From positions 51,525 to 115,524 of the forward strand of contig JAIPEE010000002.1 of assembly GCA_021737275.1 (NCBI GenBank): a stretch of DNA of 64,000 nucleotides, in the 5' to 3' direction. The position numbers and the translations under genes were made by a program. The DNA is from Desulfobacterales bacterium. GTDB lineage: Bacteria; Desulfobacterota; Desulfobacteria; Desulfobacterales; JAIPEE01. Positions 17,927 to 27,616 of this stretch are shown in pieces; the stretch's first letter is position 1; every line of letters begins with the position of its first letter. Under the pieces are notes generated by a model that was not told the DNA's origin, made no database searches, and saw only the letters and a program-made list of their open reading frames with translations.

Positions 17927-18001
17927 TCTTAATCATAATCATACTCCGGACCTTAATCTCTGAATTTTGAAAACCGATTATGCGTATGATTATGATTAAG
18001 A
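17927..18001. repeat. Perfect 18-bp inverted repeat around a 39-base spacer
   Basis: TCTTAATCATAATCATAC (17927-17944) is repeated exactly in inverted form at 17984-18001. The arms consist of near-trinucleotide ATC/ATA units. It is separate from the terminator 55 bases upstream, has no U-tract and lies in a 420-base gap before the acyl-CoA synthetase gene. The remainder of 17872-18222 shows no gene. It could be a dispersed palindromic (REP-like) element, an mRNA-stabilising hairpin or an operator. Confidence 0.6.
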
Positions 18002-18222
18002 ATGCTCTGTGAGTATTCGCTTATCTTCAAAAAATACCTTAGTATGACAGAGGGTATGAAAATCTTTGTAATCCACTAAAATAAGGGTAGACTAAAGCGG
18101 CTTGAACATTCAAATAGTGTTTGATAAGGACATTAAGAAATATATTACTATCAATGGTATGTGAGATTCTGACTTAACAGGGAGCTTAACGGTTTTGAAT
18201 TCAATATGGAGATGGTAAACAG

Positions 18223-19797
18223 ATGCTGATTACGGAGATACTGGCCAGAAATGCCCGCATGTACGGTGATGAAACCGCGCTGATCGAGCGTGAGCCTTCG
18301 AAAAACAGAAGAGTGGAGATAACCTGGCAAGCGTTTGATGATCAGGCCAATATGGTTGCCCAGGCGCTTGTTTCAAGGGGTATAAAAAAAGGCGACAGGA
18401 TTGTACATCTGATGATGAACTGTATTGAGTGGCTGCCCGTATATTTTGGAATTCTCCGTACCGGTGCGTGGGCGGTTCCGCTTAATTTCAGATTTGTCGC
18501 AGAGACGATTAACCGGTGTGTTGAAACGGCTGAAGCCAGGGTGATTTTTTTTGGTGAAGAATTTATTGATCGAATCAACGAAATTAAAGATGATCTGGAC
18601 AGAACCATTGAAACCTATATTTTTATCGGTCCTGAAGAGATAAGACCTGAATATGCTGAATCCTATGAGAAGGTGATCGGCGGCAGCAAACCTGTAGACC
18701 CTGAGATACCGATTGAAATTTCAGATGAGGCCGGACTTTATTTTACTTCAGGCACGACCGGTCAACCCAAGGCAACACTTCTAACACATCGTAATCTTGA
18801 GTTTTCCTGCCTGCTTGAAAACCGTCACCACAACCAGACCCATGACGATAACTTTCTCTGTATCCCCCCCCTTTATCACACCGGTGCCAAGATGCATTGG
18901 TTTGGCAATTTTATTGTAGGTGCAAAAGCGGTAATTTTAAAAGGCATCGAACCCAAATGGATTCTGGAAGCTATTTCAGAAGAGAAGGTTACCATTGTAT
19001 GGCTTCTGGTGCCATGGGCGCTTGATATTCTTTTTGCCATAGAAAGCGGCGAGATGAAACTCAAAAATTATGAAATTGAACAGTGGCGGCTCATGCATAT
19101 CGGCGCCCAGCCTGTTCCGCCGAGCCTTGTAAAGGAGTGGAAAAAGATTTTTCCCGATCATCAATATGATACCAACTATGGGCTTACCGAATGTACCGGA
19201 CCCGGATGTGTTCACCTGGGCATTGAAAATATGCATAAGGTCGGCGCAATTGGTGTGCCGGGCTTTGACTGGGAATTTAAAATTGTTGACGATGAGATGA
19301 TTCCTGTAGAGAAAGGATCACCGGGAGAACTAATGGTCAAAGGGCCCGGAGTGATGAAAGAATATTATGGTAATCCTGAAGCCACTAAAGAGACGCTTGA
19401 TGATGGCTGGCTGCGGACGGGCGATGTCGCCCGTCAGGATGAAGACGGGTTTATCTGGCTGGTAGATCGCAAGAAAGATGTTATTATTACCGGTGGAGAA
19501 AATATCTATCCCGTTGAAATTGAAGATTTTCTCCAGGCACATTCAAAAATACAGGATGTGGCGGTTATCGGGCTGCCAAGCCTCAGGCTTGGCGAGATTG
19601 CCACGGCGATTGTCCAGGTTAAGCCCGGTAAGGATCTTTCAAAAGATGAGATCAATACATTCTGTCAGGATCTGCCAAGGTACAAAAGACCCAGAAAGAT
19701 CATTTTTGATGATGTTCCCCGGAATCCTACCGGAAAGATTGAAAAGCCGGTTTTACGAAAACGCTATGCCGGCGTATCGGAAAGCTTTAAAGTATAA
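18223..19797 (+). CDS. AMP-forming acyl-CoA synthetase (fatty acid-CoA ligase family)
   Basis: 524 residues, typical ANL-superfamily length. Motifs in order: the P-loop LYFTSGTTGQPKATLLTH (A3), the adenine motif YGLTEC, the A7/A8 region GWLRTGDVARQDEDGFIWLV, then RKKDVIITGGENIYPVEIE, and the catalytic lysine motif NPTGKIEK near the C-terminus. The enzyme adenylates a carboxylic acid and transfers it to CoA. Chain length or aromatic preference cannot be read from sequence. The ATG follows GGAGATGG. No beta-oxidation gene is adjacent; it is alone between the inverted repeat and a shared terminator. Confidence 0.88.
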   Translation: MLITEILARNARMYGDETALIEREPSKNRRVEITWQAFDDQANMVAQALVSRGIKKGDRIVHLMMNCIEWLPVYFGILRTGAWAVPLNFRFVAETINRCVETAEARVIFFGEEFIDRINEIKDDLDRTIETYIFIGPEEIRPEYAESYEKVIGGSKPVDPEIPIEISDEAGLYFTSGTTGQPKATLLTHRNLEFSCLLENRHHNQTHDDNFLCIPPLYHTGAKMHWFGNFIVGAKAVILKGIEPKWILEAISEEKVTIVWLLVPWALDILFAIESGEMKLKNYEIEQWRLMHIGAQPVPPSLVKEWKKIFPDHQYDTNYGLTECTGPGCVHLGIENMHKVGAIGVPGFDWEFKIVDDEMIPVEKGSPGELMVKGPGVMKEYYGNPEATKETLDDGWLRTGDVARQDEDGFIWLVDRKKDVIITGGENIYPVEIEDFLQAHSKIQDVAVIGLPSLRLGEIATAIVQVKPGKDLSKDEINTFCQDLPRYKRPRKIIFDDVPRNPTGKIEKPVLRKRYAGVSESFKV

Positions 19798-19802
19798 AAT
19801 AA

Positions 19803-19845
19803 TCAAACGCCGTCAGCTACAATAACTGGCGGCGTTTGAGTTTTT
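19803..19845. terminator. Shared terminator between the acyl-CoA synthetase gene and dnaK
   Basis: TCAAACGCCGTCAG / CTGGCGGCGTTTGA form a 14-bp stem with one wobble around a nine-base loop, followed by GTTTTTA on the plus strand. Convergent dnaK ends 14 bases further on. Confidence 0.8.
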
Positions 19846-19858
19846 ATCGGGACAGATT

Positions 19859-21790
19859 TTATTTTTTGTCTTCCTTGACCTCTTCAAAGTCAGCATCAAC
19901 GACATCGTCATCAGTTGCTGCTGAAGCGCCCTGTGACATATCTTCAGCACCGGTTGCACCAGCCTGTGGATCGCCATTTTCCTGTGAAGCCTTTTGATAC
20001 ATGGCTTCTGCCAGTTTGTGTGAAACTTCTGTAAGGGCTTCGCTCAGACGTTTGATTTCTTCGGTATCATCACCTTCCATTGCTTTTTTCAGATCGGCAA
20101 TGGCCGGTTCAATTTTCTGTTTTGTCTCATCATCTACCTTATCGCCCAGATCTTTCATAGATTTTTCAGCGGAATAGATCAGTGAGTCCGCAGTGTTTTT
20201 GGCCTCAACAAGTGCCTTTTTCTTTGTATCCTCTTCAGCATGAAGCTCCGCATCCTTGACCAGTTTTTCAATGTCTTCCTTTGAAAGGCCGCTGGATGCT
20301 GTGATCTGGATTGACTGTTCCTTGCCGGTTGCCAGATCCTTTGCAGAAACATTAACAATACCATTGGCATCAATATCAAAAGCCACTTCAATCTGCGGAA
20401 CACCACGCGGGGCCGGTGGAAGGCCCACCAGCTCAAACCGGCCAAGTGTTTTGCTATTCGCGGCCATTTCACGCTCACCCTGGAGCACATGGATGGAAAC
20501 AGCCGGTTGATTATCAGCCGCTGTAGAAAAAACCTGGCTCTTCTTGGTCGGAATGGTTGTGTTTTTTTCAATAAGTTTTGTCATAACACCGCCAAGGGTT
20601 TCAATACCAAGGGAAAGCGGTGTAACATCCAGAAGCAGGACATCTTTAACATCACCCTTAAGAACGCCACCCTGGATAGCGGCACCAACAGCGACAACTT
20701 CATCAGGGTTAACGCCTCTATGCGGTTCTTTCCCAAAAATACGCTTAACACGGTCCTGTACAGCGGGCATACGTGTCATACCGCCGACGAGAATAACCTC
20801 ATCAATCTCACCGGCCGGAATACCGGCATCTTTTAGCGCTGTTCTGCAGGGGGCTTCCAGTTTATCCAGCAGATCGCTTGCCAGTGATTCAAGCTTTGCA
20901 CGGGTAATCTTGATATTAAGATGTTTCGGGCCACTGGAATCAGCTGTAATAAATGGCAGATTAACATCCGTTTCCATGGAGCTGGAAAGTTCCATCTTGG
21001 CTTTTTCAGCAGCTTCCTTAAGGCGTTGCAGTGCCATTTTATCAGATCTCAGATCAATACCCTGATCTTTTTTGAATTCGGTGGCCAGAAAATCAATGAG
21101 ACGGAGATCAAAATCTTCACCGCCGAGATGTGTATCTCCATTTGTAGATTTTACCTCGAATACACCTTCGCCGATTTCAAGGATGGAAACATCAAATGTT
21201 CCACCGCCTAAATCAAAAACAGCAATTTTTTCTTCGGTTTTTTTATCAAGACCATAAGCCAGTGATGCCGCAGTAGGTTCGTTAATGATTCGAAGCACAT
21301 TCAACCCTGCGATTTTACCTGCATCTTTGGTTGCCTGGCGCTGGCTGTCATTGAAGTAAGCCGGAACCGTTATAACGGCATCTGAAACAGTTTCACCAAG
21401 ATAATCTTCGGCACTCTTTTTAATATTTGCAAGGATAAACGAGGAAACCTCTGCCGGGCTATGCTGCTTGCCCTGAAGGTTTATACGAACATCCCCATTT
21501 GCTGCCTTTTCAATTTTATAAGGAAGAATTTTGATGTCATTTTGGACAATGGGCGTATCAAATTTTCTTCCGATAAGTCGCTTAACACCAAAGACAGTAT
21601 TTTCCGGGTTGGTAATGGCCTGTCGTTTTGCAATTTGTCCTACCATTCTTTCACCGCTCTCAGAAACAGCTACAACTGAAGGTGTCGTACGGCCGCCTTC
21701 AGCGTTGGTGATAACAATTGCATCACCGCCTTCCATTACTGCGACACATGAATTTGTTGTTCCAAGATCAATTCCTATTATTTTTCCCAT
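19859..21790 (-). CDS. dnaK: Molecular chaperone DnaK (Hsp70)
   Basis: 643 residues, full length. Nucleotide-binding domain with the three Hsp70 signatures ([48 protein letters not shown]), the [14 protein letters not shown] substrate domain and a helical lid. The tail ends in acidic residues ([17 protein letters not shown]), the EEVKxD-like end that binds partners. It holds unfolded segments in an ATP cycle driven by DnaJ and GrpE. grpE is 32 bases upstream; dnaJ is not in the window. AGGAGG precedes the ATG. Confidence 0.98.
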   Translation of the reverse strand: MGKIIGIDLGTTNSCVAVMEGGDAIVITNAEGGRTTPSVVAVSESGERMVGQIAKRQAITNPENTVFGVKRLIGRKFDTPIVQNDIKILPYKIEKAANGDVRINLQGKQHSPAEVSSFILANIKKSAEDYLGETVSDAVITVPAYFNDSQRQATKDAGKIAGLNVLRIINEPTAASLAYGLDKKTEEKIAVFDLGGGTFDVSILEIGEGVFEVKSTNGDTHLGGEDFDLRLIDFLATEFKKDQGIDLRSDKMALQRLKEAAEKAKMELSSSMETDVNLPFITADSSGPKHLNIKITRAKLESLASDLLDKLEAPCRTALKDAGIPAGEIDEVILVGGMTRMPAVQDRVKRIFGKEPHRGVNPDEVVAVGAAIQGGVLKGDVKDVLLLDVTPLSLGIETLGGVMTKLIEKNTTIPTKKSQVFSTAADNQPAVSIHVLQGEREMAANSKTLGRFELVGLPPAPRGVPQIEVAFDIDANGIVNVSAKDLATGKEQSIQITASSGLSKEDIEKLVKDAELHAEEDTKKKALVEAKNTADSLIYSAEKSMKDLGDKVDDETKQKIEPAIADLKKAMEGDDTEEIKRLSEALTEVSHKLAEAMYQKASQENGDPQAGATGAEDMSQGASAATDDDVVDADFEEVKEDKK

Positions 21791-21822
21791 CTAACTTCCT
21801 CCTTGCCCCAATAGTTATATTT

Positions 21823-22419
21823 TTAAGCATCCTGTTGACTGGTATCTTCTTTTTCTTTATCTGCGTCCGCTTTTTCCTTTGAAACGACAGCCATAGATGG
21901 CCTGAGCAGACGGTCATGGTACTTGTAGCCTTTCTGCAGTTCATTTATGACCGTGTTGGCCGGATGATCATCGGTTTCTTCCTGCATGACAGCCTGATGA
22001 AAATTAGGGTCAAAAGATTCTCCCATCGCGTCTATAGGAAATACGCCAAACCGTTCAAAAACTTTAAGAATTTCTGCAAGTGTCAGATTGAGTCCCGCAA
22101 TCATACCGGTGTTTTCTTTTTCTTTTTCAAGGCCGGATGCGATAGCTCTTTCAAGGTTGTCAACCGCCGGCAGTAAAGCCTTTAATAAAGACTCATTGGC
22201 ATATTTTCTGAATTCTGAAACTTCCCGCTCATTACGTTTCTTATAATTTTCAAATTCCGCAGAAACACGCAGCAGGCGGTCATAGTATTCCTTTGCCTCT
22301 TTTTCAAGCGATTCAGCTTTTTCCTGATTATTATCCTGAGCCGCTGCTTTAGCTTCTTCGTTTTCTGTTGTTTCGGATTTTTCCGGCTCAGATTTTTTAT
22401 ATTCCTTTTTATTTGCCAT
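21823..22419 (-). CDS. grpE: Nucleotide exchange factor GrpE
   Basis: 198 residues. A charged disordered N-terminus (about 1-40) leads into the long dimerising coiled coil (EYYDRLLRVSAEFENYKKRN) and then the beta-wing domain with NPNFHQAVMQEE-type sequence and VINELQKGYKYHDRLLRPSM, the GrpE signature. It releases ADP from DnaK. First gene of the grpE-dnaK unit. hrcA is not upstream and I found no CIRCE repeat in the 290 bases before it, so heat control is not explained by the usual repressor here. Confidence 0.95.
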   Translation of the reverse strand: MANKKEYKKSEPEKSETTENEEAKAAAQDNNQEKAESLEKEAKEYYDRLLRVSAEFENYKKRNEREVSEFRKYANESLLKALLPAVDNLERAIASGLEKEKENTGMIAGLNLTLAEILKVFERFGVFPIDAMGESFDPNFHQAVMQEETDDHPANTVINELQKGYKYHDRLLRPSMAVVSKEKADADKEKEDTSQQDA

Positions 22420-22710
22420 CAGTTGAAAAATTCTCCAGCTACAATAATTACATTTAAAAAATTACGTTAAGGTCAAATTTAACTTAAACTTAAAAAATCG
22501 TATAATAACGCTCAGATTAATTCGAATTACGAATACCAATTAAAATAAATATACATGGCATTAATCCGGCTTTGAAAAAATAATACTGGATGGATCGATG
22601 TCAAGGCAGGAATTTATTAGACCGGCAGAATATATTTCCTTTAGTCTTGATTTTGGGTGATTCGGGTATCAATGAAACCGGCATAAGTGGTATATGGTCA
22701 AATGAAGAAT

Positions 22711-22960
22711 GGTTGTGCACCCCCTATCGGTTTTCCCCGAAATTTGTAAACCATAAACATGATCGGGATCGATCCACGACACAGTCTGCATTACTTATCG
22801 CTGCTTCCTTCCGGACCTGACGAGGTTCATAACCGTCTGTTACGCGGCGGCCGGTCAGTATGGTTTATAATAACAAGTACTAAATCTTTAGGGGGAGTTC
22901 AGCCCCGCATAAAGCGGATTTCGGGTAAAGGGCACCGCTAACTCCCCGCCTAGCACAACC
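22711..22960 (-). ncRNA. ffs: Signal recognition particle RNA, large (Alu-domain) bacterial type
   Basis: The minus strand begins GGTTGTGCTAGGCGGGGAGT and continues with TAGCGGTGCCCTTTACCCG. This follows the Alu-domain 5' end of Bacillus scRNA (GTGCTAAGCGGGGAGGTAGCGGTGCCC). The S-domain tetraloop region is present as GTCAGGTCCGGAAGGAAGCA (22832-22813 region), the universal Ffh-binding site. The 3' end GGTGCACAACC pairs with the 5' GGTTGTGC. Length about 250 bases, against about 110 for the small enterobacterial 4.5S form. It acts with Ffh in co-translational targeting to the membrane. Ends are inferred from the terminal helix, so they may be off by a few bases. Confidence 0.93.
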
Positions 22961-22968
22961 GGGGTTAA

Positions 22969-23000
22969 TATAGTCATACGGTTATGGTTTTTCAAGTCAA
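22969..23000 (-). promoter_or_regulatory. Candidate promoter of the SRP RNA gene
   Basis: Minus strand TTGACT (23000-22995) with TATGAC after 16 bases and TATATT directly following. Either can serve as a -10, giving a start within a few bases of the RNA 5' end at about 22960. Confidence 0.5.
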
Positions 23001-23067
23001 AATTTAAAATGGTGGCACAATATATAAGTCCCTAATCGTTATAGTGTACAATATTTTGTGTTTTTTA

Positions 23068-23096
23068 TTGACATAACTGACTGATTATCATAATTT
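23068..23096 (+). promoter_or_regulatory. Candidate promoter of the tilS-ftsH-folP operon
   Basis: TTGACA at 23068-23073 is a perfect -35. CATAAT (23089-23094, 15-base spacing) or the overlapping TAATTT could be the -10. The leader to tilS would be about 145 bases. The remaining intergenic sequence shows nothing else. Confidence 0.4.
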
Positions 23097-23244
23097 TTTT
23101 GAAAATTTGACGATATAAAATGTATTGATTAATTCTTTATTAAACACAACTGAATCAGACATAAATCAATAAAACAGATGCGCTGCGACCTGGATAAAAT
23201 TTTATTTCCAAGCCATCGCATCAAAACATAACCCAAACCGATTC

Positions 23245-24705
23245 ATGGCATCATTGAAAAAAAACGGCAGTAATAAAATACTGCAAACTGTAGAAAAGAC
23301 AATTATCACCAACAAACTGTTTCAACCCGGAGACCGTGTTCTGATTGCTGTTTCAGGGGGGCAGGATTCTGTGTTGCTGCTGCATGTTTTATCTGCTCTT
23401 GCTTCACAACTTAGTATCAGCCCCGGTATCGCGCACCTCAATCACGGCATTCGTGGCCAGGAGGCCAAAAGGGATTCAGTCTTTGTGGAACAACTGGCTC
23501 AACGTTTCGGCATGCCTTTTTTTTATAAAAAAGAAAATGTTGAGGATTATAGTGTAACACATAGATTATCACTTGAAGAGGCCGGCAGGGTTGTTCGATA
23601 TAAATTTTTCCGACAAATAATGACGTTGCACGGATATTCCAGGCTGGCGTTGGGACATCATGCAGATGATAACTCGGAACAGGTGTTAATGTATCTGCTC
23701 AGAGGCAGCGGGCCGCTTGGCGCATCGGGTATTCGGCCTGTTCGTGATGGTGGCGTGGTACGACCGCTGATAAATATTTACCGGACTGATATAGAAGCAT
23801 ACGTCAGGGAGAACCGCTTAAAATACGTTGAGGATACATCCAATCTGGATACCCGGTTTGTCAGGAACAGGGTGCGTCATGAACTGATACCATTATTAGC
23901 TTCCGGTTTTAACAAAAATGTTAAAAAGAGTTTGAACCGGTTTGCATCCATTTTGAGTTGTGAGGATGAATGGATTGAAAAAATAATTCAGCCGGAGTTT
24001 GACAGGGTTATTGTTAATAAAGATACCGGAAAATTTCAAATTTCAAATGATATATTTAAGACATTTCATCTTGCACTGAAAAGACGTATACTCAGAAAAA
24101 TTATTGCGCTGGTCAAGGGTGACCTGAGACGTATTCGTTTCGATCATATTGATGCCATTATCATGCAGGTAGAAAAAACAGGTTATGCCGAACATCATCT
24201 GCCCGGACAGATCCGGGTTATCTTTGAATCGCAGTGTACTATTTTTCAAAAAGAGAAAAAAACATTGCGGTCGGTTGATCCAGTCTATAAAGAGAACAGC
24301 AGCTATTATTATACTATTGATCTGCCCGGCACCATTCAGATAAGGGAAATCAATGCGACCATAAGTTTATCAGAGATGGAAAAAGGTAAAACGCCGGATT
24401 TCAGTTCGTGTGGAAAAGACACCGTGTTTTTTGATATGGATGCCATGACGTTTCCGCTGATAATACGAACTTTTGTTCCGGGGGACCGGTTTATACCCTT
24501 GGGAATGAAGGGATCGCAAAAGGTAAAAAAATATTTTATTGACCATAAGGTCAGCCGCCTTAAAAGGGCCACGGTCCCGATTGTGCTGAGCGCAGATCGG
24601 ATTATCTGGGTGGCGGGACACCGGATTGACAATTCCGTTAAAGTTAATCCGGATACGAAACGAATATTAAAAGCAGAATTTTTCTTGCCTAATACGCTAA
24701 AATGA
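23245..24705 (+). CDS. tilS: tRNA(Ile)-lysidine synthetase TilS
   Basis: 486 residues, the long form with C-terminal tRNA-binding domains. The PP-loop ATPase motif is AVSGGQDSVLLLH (about 35-47), with the family HLNHGIRG and LALGHHADDNSEQVLMYLLRG. TilS adds lysine to C34 of the tRNA-Ile that carries a CAU anticodon, changing AUG reading to AUA; essential. The C-terminal TilS domain contains PGDRFIPLGMKGSQKVKKYF. No strong ribosome site precedes the ATG at 23245. ftsH follows 42 bases later, the usual pairing. Confidence 0.93.
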   Translation: MASLKKNGSNKILQTVEKTIITNKLFQPGDRVLIAVSGGQDSVLLLHVLSALASQLSISPGIAHLNHGIRGQEAKRDSVFVEQLAQRFGMPFFYKKENVEDYSVTHRLSLEEAGRVVRYKFFRQIMTLHGYSRLALGHHADDNSEQVLMYLLRGSGPLGASGIRPVRDGGVVRPLINIYRTDIEAYVRENRLKYVEDTSNLDTRFVRNRVRHELIPLLASGFNKNVKKSLNRFASILSCEDEWIEKIIQPEFDRVIVNKDTGKFQISNDIFKTFHLALKRRILRKIIALVKGDLRRIRFDHIDAIIMQVEKTGYAEHHLPGQIRVIFESQCTIFQKEKKTLRSVDPVYKENSSYYYTIDLPGTIQIREINATISLSEMEKGKTPDFSSCGKDTVFFDMDAMTFPLIIRTFVPGDRFIPLGMKGSQKVKKYFIDHKVSRLKRATVPIVLSADRIIWVAGHRIDNSVKVNPDTKRILKAEFFLPNTLK

Positions 24706-24747
24706 TTATTTTATCGAATATTATTTAATTTCAGAAGGGAGATACCT

Positions 24748-26664
24748 TTGAACCAGTTTTATAAGAACATAGCATTGTGGCTCGTGATTATATTAATGAC
24801 GATAATGCTTTATAATATCTTTAATCCCCGAAACACTCTTGAAAAGACAACGAGTTATTCCGACTTTCTGGCGATGGCCGATAGCGGCGCAGTTTCAGAG
24901 GTTATCATTCAGGGACAGGAACTTTATGTTACAGACACGGGTGGAAGCCGATTCAAGATTTACGCGCCTCAGGATGGTGACCTTATCAGAATCCTCAGGG
25001 AGAAAGGCATCACTATCAATGCAAAACCGCCTACGGAATCACCCTGGTATCAGTCGGTTCTGCTTTCCTGGCTACCCATGCTTGTTTTAATCGGTGTCTG
25101 GATATTTTTTATGCGCCAGATGCAGTCCGGTGGCGGTAAAGCCATGTCCTTTGGAAAAAGTAAGGCAAAACTTTTATCCGACCAGCTGGAAAAGGTAACA
25201 TTTAAGGATGTTGCCGGTATTGATGAGGCAAAAGAGGAACTCAGTGAAATTGTGGAGTTCCTGAAGGAGCCCAAAAAATTTACCCGCCTTGGGGGCAGGA
25301 TTCCCAAAGGTGTGTTGCTGATGGGCCCTCCGGGTACCGGAAAAACACTGTTGGGCCGGGCCATTGCCGGAGAGGCAGGCGTGCCTTTTTTCAGTATCAG
25401 CGGTTCTGATTTTGTTGAGATGTTCGTCGGTGTGGGTGCATCGAGGGTAAGAGATCTTTTTGTTCAGGGTAAAAAGAATGCACCGTGTATTATTTTTATT
25501 GATGAGATTGATGCGGTAGGAAGACATCGTGGCGCAGGTCTTGGCGGTGGCCATGATGAAAGAGAACAGACCCTTAATCAGCTTCTGGTTGAAATGGACG
25601 GGTTTGAATCCAATGAAGGCGTTATCCTTATTGCCGCTACGAACCGCCCGGATGTTCTTGATCCCGCATTGTTAAGACCGGGCCGGTTTGACCGGCAGGT
25701 TATGGTATCTCTGCCCGATATCAAAGGACGCGCAAAGATTCTGCAGGTTCATATGAAAAAGGTGCCGATCGGTGATAACGTTGATCCGGTTGTTCTGGCC
25801 AAAGGGACACCGGGTTTTTCAGGTGCCGATCTTGAAAATCTTGTCAATGAAGCAGCATTGCTTGGTGCAAAGCAGGATAAGGAAAAAGTAGAGATGGCTG
25901 ATTTTGAGGAGGCCAAAGACAAGGTTTACATGGGCCTGGAGCGGAAATCGAAAGTAATTAAGGAAGAAGACCGGAAAGTAACCGCATACCATGAAGGTGG
26001 CCATGCACTGGCAGCAAGGTTTTTGCCGGAAACTGATCCGGTGAACAAGATCACCATTATTCCCAGAGGACGTGCCGCAGGTGTTACATGGTTTTTGCCT
26101 GAAGAAAGAGATCACATGTTTAAAGATCAACTTGAAAGCCAGCTATCTGTTGCAATGGGCGGACGTGTGGCTGAAGAGCTTGTTTTTAACAGAATTACAA
26201 CCGGCGCATCAGCTGATATTAAACAGGCAACTGATATTGCACAAAAGATGGTGTGCTTGTGGGGGATGAGTGAATCTTTAGGACCAATATCCTATTCAAA
26301 ACAGGATGAGCAGATCTTTTTGGGACGTGAGATTGCTCAACATAGAGACTATTCTGATGAAACGGCTCGAAAAATAGATGGGGAAGTCCGGCAAATAGTT
26401 GATACCGCTTACCAGAGAGCCAAGGTCGTTTTAAGTGAAAATATTGATGTTCTTCACAGCCTGGCGGAAATGCTCCTTGAAAATGAAACGGTGTCGGGCA
26501 AAGAGCTTGATGAGCTTATTAAAAAGATGCGTCCGGATTTTGAACTTCCACCCCCCCCCTCTGCAGCAGATTTTGATATGGAAGATGAAAAAGAAGATGA
26601 AGAGGCTAAAGCAAAAACCGCAGAAGAGACAGATAGTGACGGGATTTCTCCTTCAGACAAATAA
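24748..26664 (+). CDS. ftsH: ATP-dependent zinc metalloprotease FtsH
   Basis: 638 residues from a TTG preceded by AAGGGAGAT. Two membrane spans (about 8-24 and 105-124) flank a small periplasmic domain. The AAA+ motor has Walker A GPPGTGKT (193-200), Walker [13 protein letters not shown] and the second region [20 protein letters not shown]. The zinc site is HEGGH in [13 protein letters not shown], against HEAGH in most FtsH. The hexamer pulls membrane and short-lived cytosolic proteins into its protease chamber. The acidic C-terminus ([18 protein letters not shown]) is unstructured. Part of tilS-ftsH-folP-ybbR-coaX. Confidence 0.97.
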   Translation: MNQFYKNIALWLVIILMTIMLYNIFNPRNTLEKTTSYSDFLAMADSGAVSEVIIQGQELYVTDTGGSRFKIYAPQDGDLIRILREKGITINAKPPTESPWYQSVLLSWLPMLVLIGVWIFFMRQMQSGGGKAMSFGKSKAKLLSDQLEKVTFKDVAGIDEAKEELSEIVEFLKEPKKFTRLGGRIPKGVLLMGPPGTGKTLLGRAIAGEAGVPFFSISGSDFVEMFVGVGASRVRDLFVQGKKNAPCIIFIDEIDAVGRHRGAGLGGGHDEREQTLNQLLVEMDGFESNEGVILIAATNRPDVLDPALLRPGRFDRQVMVSLPDIKGRAKILQVHMKKVPIGDNVDPVVLAKGTPGFSGADLENLVNEAALLGAKQDKEKVEMADFEEAKDKVYMGLERKSKVIKEEDRKVTAYHEGGHALAARFLPETDPVNKITIIPRGRAAGVTWFLPEERDHMFKDQLESQLSVAMGGRVAEELVFNRITTGASADIKQATDIAQKMVCLWGMSESLGPISYSKQDEQIFLGREIAQHRDYSDETARKIDGEVRQIVDTAYQRAKVVLSENIDVLHSLAEMLLENETVSGKELDELIKKMRPDFELPPPPSAADFDMEDEKEDEEAKAKTAEETDSDGISPSDK

Positions 26665-26693
26665 AAAGTCTTTAAGGAAAACAATAAAAGAGT

Positions 26694-27566
26694 ATGACCA
26701 TAAAAAACTACGACCTTAAATGGAATAATCACCATCTGAAACTGGGTGAGAAAACCTGTATAATGGGGATTGTCAATGTCACACCGGATTCATTTTCTGA
26801 TGGTGGTGATTTTTATACCTTTGAAAATGCTGTTGCTCAGGGTATAAGACTTGTAAAAGAGGGGGCCGACATTCTTGATGTCGGTGGAGAGTCAACCCGC
26901 CCTTTTTCAGATGCGGTTTCTTTAGATGAAGAGATCAGCCGCGTAGTGCCGGTTATTGAAAAACTTTCCAAAATCGTTTCCGCTCCCATATCTATCGATA
27001 CAACAAAGGCTGAGGTGGCTATGCGCGCCATTGAGGCAGGGGCATCCATCATTAATGATGTTGCCGCATTTCGACTGGACAAGGATATTGCCGGTGTTGC
27101 TGCCCGATATGATGTGCCGGTTATTTTGATGCACATGCTTGGATCACCGAAAACAATGCAGGTAAAGCCTCAATATAAAGACCTTTTCGGGGATATAACT
27201 GATTTTTTCTGTGATGCCGTCAACCGTGCTGAAAAGGCCGGTATTTCCAGATCAAAAATTATCATTGATCCTGGAATCGGGTTCGGCAAGACAGTTGAAC
27301 ATAACCTTCAGCTTGTCCATTATCTGAAAAGGTTTCAGGACCTGGATATGCCCATTCTCGTAGGCGCATCAAGAAAAGCCTTTATACGGAAGATATTGAG
27401 TCCTTCGCCTGCTGCTGAAATTGATCCCAAATCCAATGAAACAGAGGCCGGCACTCAGGCTGTTGTTGCCGTATCAATTTTAAATGGTGCACACATTGTT
27501 CGTGTGCATGATGTTGCAGGAACAAAGTTGACAGTGAAGATTATAGATGCAATTAAAACGTCATAA
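26694..27566 (+). CDS. folP: Dihydropteroate synthase
   Basis: 290 residues, TIM barrel. The two DHPS signatures are present: GIVNVTPDSFSDGGDFYTFE (pABA/pterin loops) and the DILDVGGESTRPFSD segment. The pyrophosphate-site region is IIIDPGIGFGKTVEHN, with GASRKAFI near the end. It joins p-aminobenzoate to the pterin in folate synthesis and is the sulfonamide target. Thirty bases separate it from ftsH, 50 from ybbR. Confidence 0.95.
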   Translation: MTIKNYDLKWNNHHLKLGEKTCIMGIVNVTPDSFSDGGDFYTFENAVAQGIRLVKEGADILDVGGESTRPFSDAVSLDEEISRVVPVIEKLSKIVSAPISIDTTKAEVAMRAIEAGASIINDVAAFRLDKDIAGVAARYDVPVILMHMLGSPKTMQVKPQYKDLFGDITDFFCDAVNRAEKAGISRSKIIIDPGIGFGKTVEHNLQLVHYLKRFQDLDMPILVGASRKAFIRKILSPSPAAEIDPKSNETEAGTQAVVAVSILNGAHIVRVHDVAGTKLTVKIIDAIKTS

Positions 27567-27616
27567 TTAGTTACTAATTTTCTTTCGGTTGATTATAAAA
27601 AATTGTCTAATTTCTT

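Noticed and set aside
20179..21257. Long open frames opposite dnaK
   Set aside because: Serine- and proline-rich antisense readings of a conserved coding sequence; no ribosome sites and no homologous features.
22420..22710. CIRCE (HrcA) element before grpE
   Set aside because: No TTAGCACTC-N9-GAGTGCTAA-like repeat found in the intergenic stretch.
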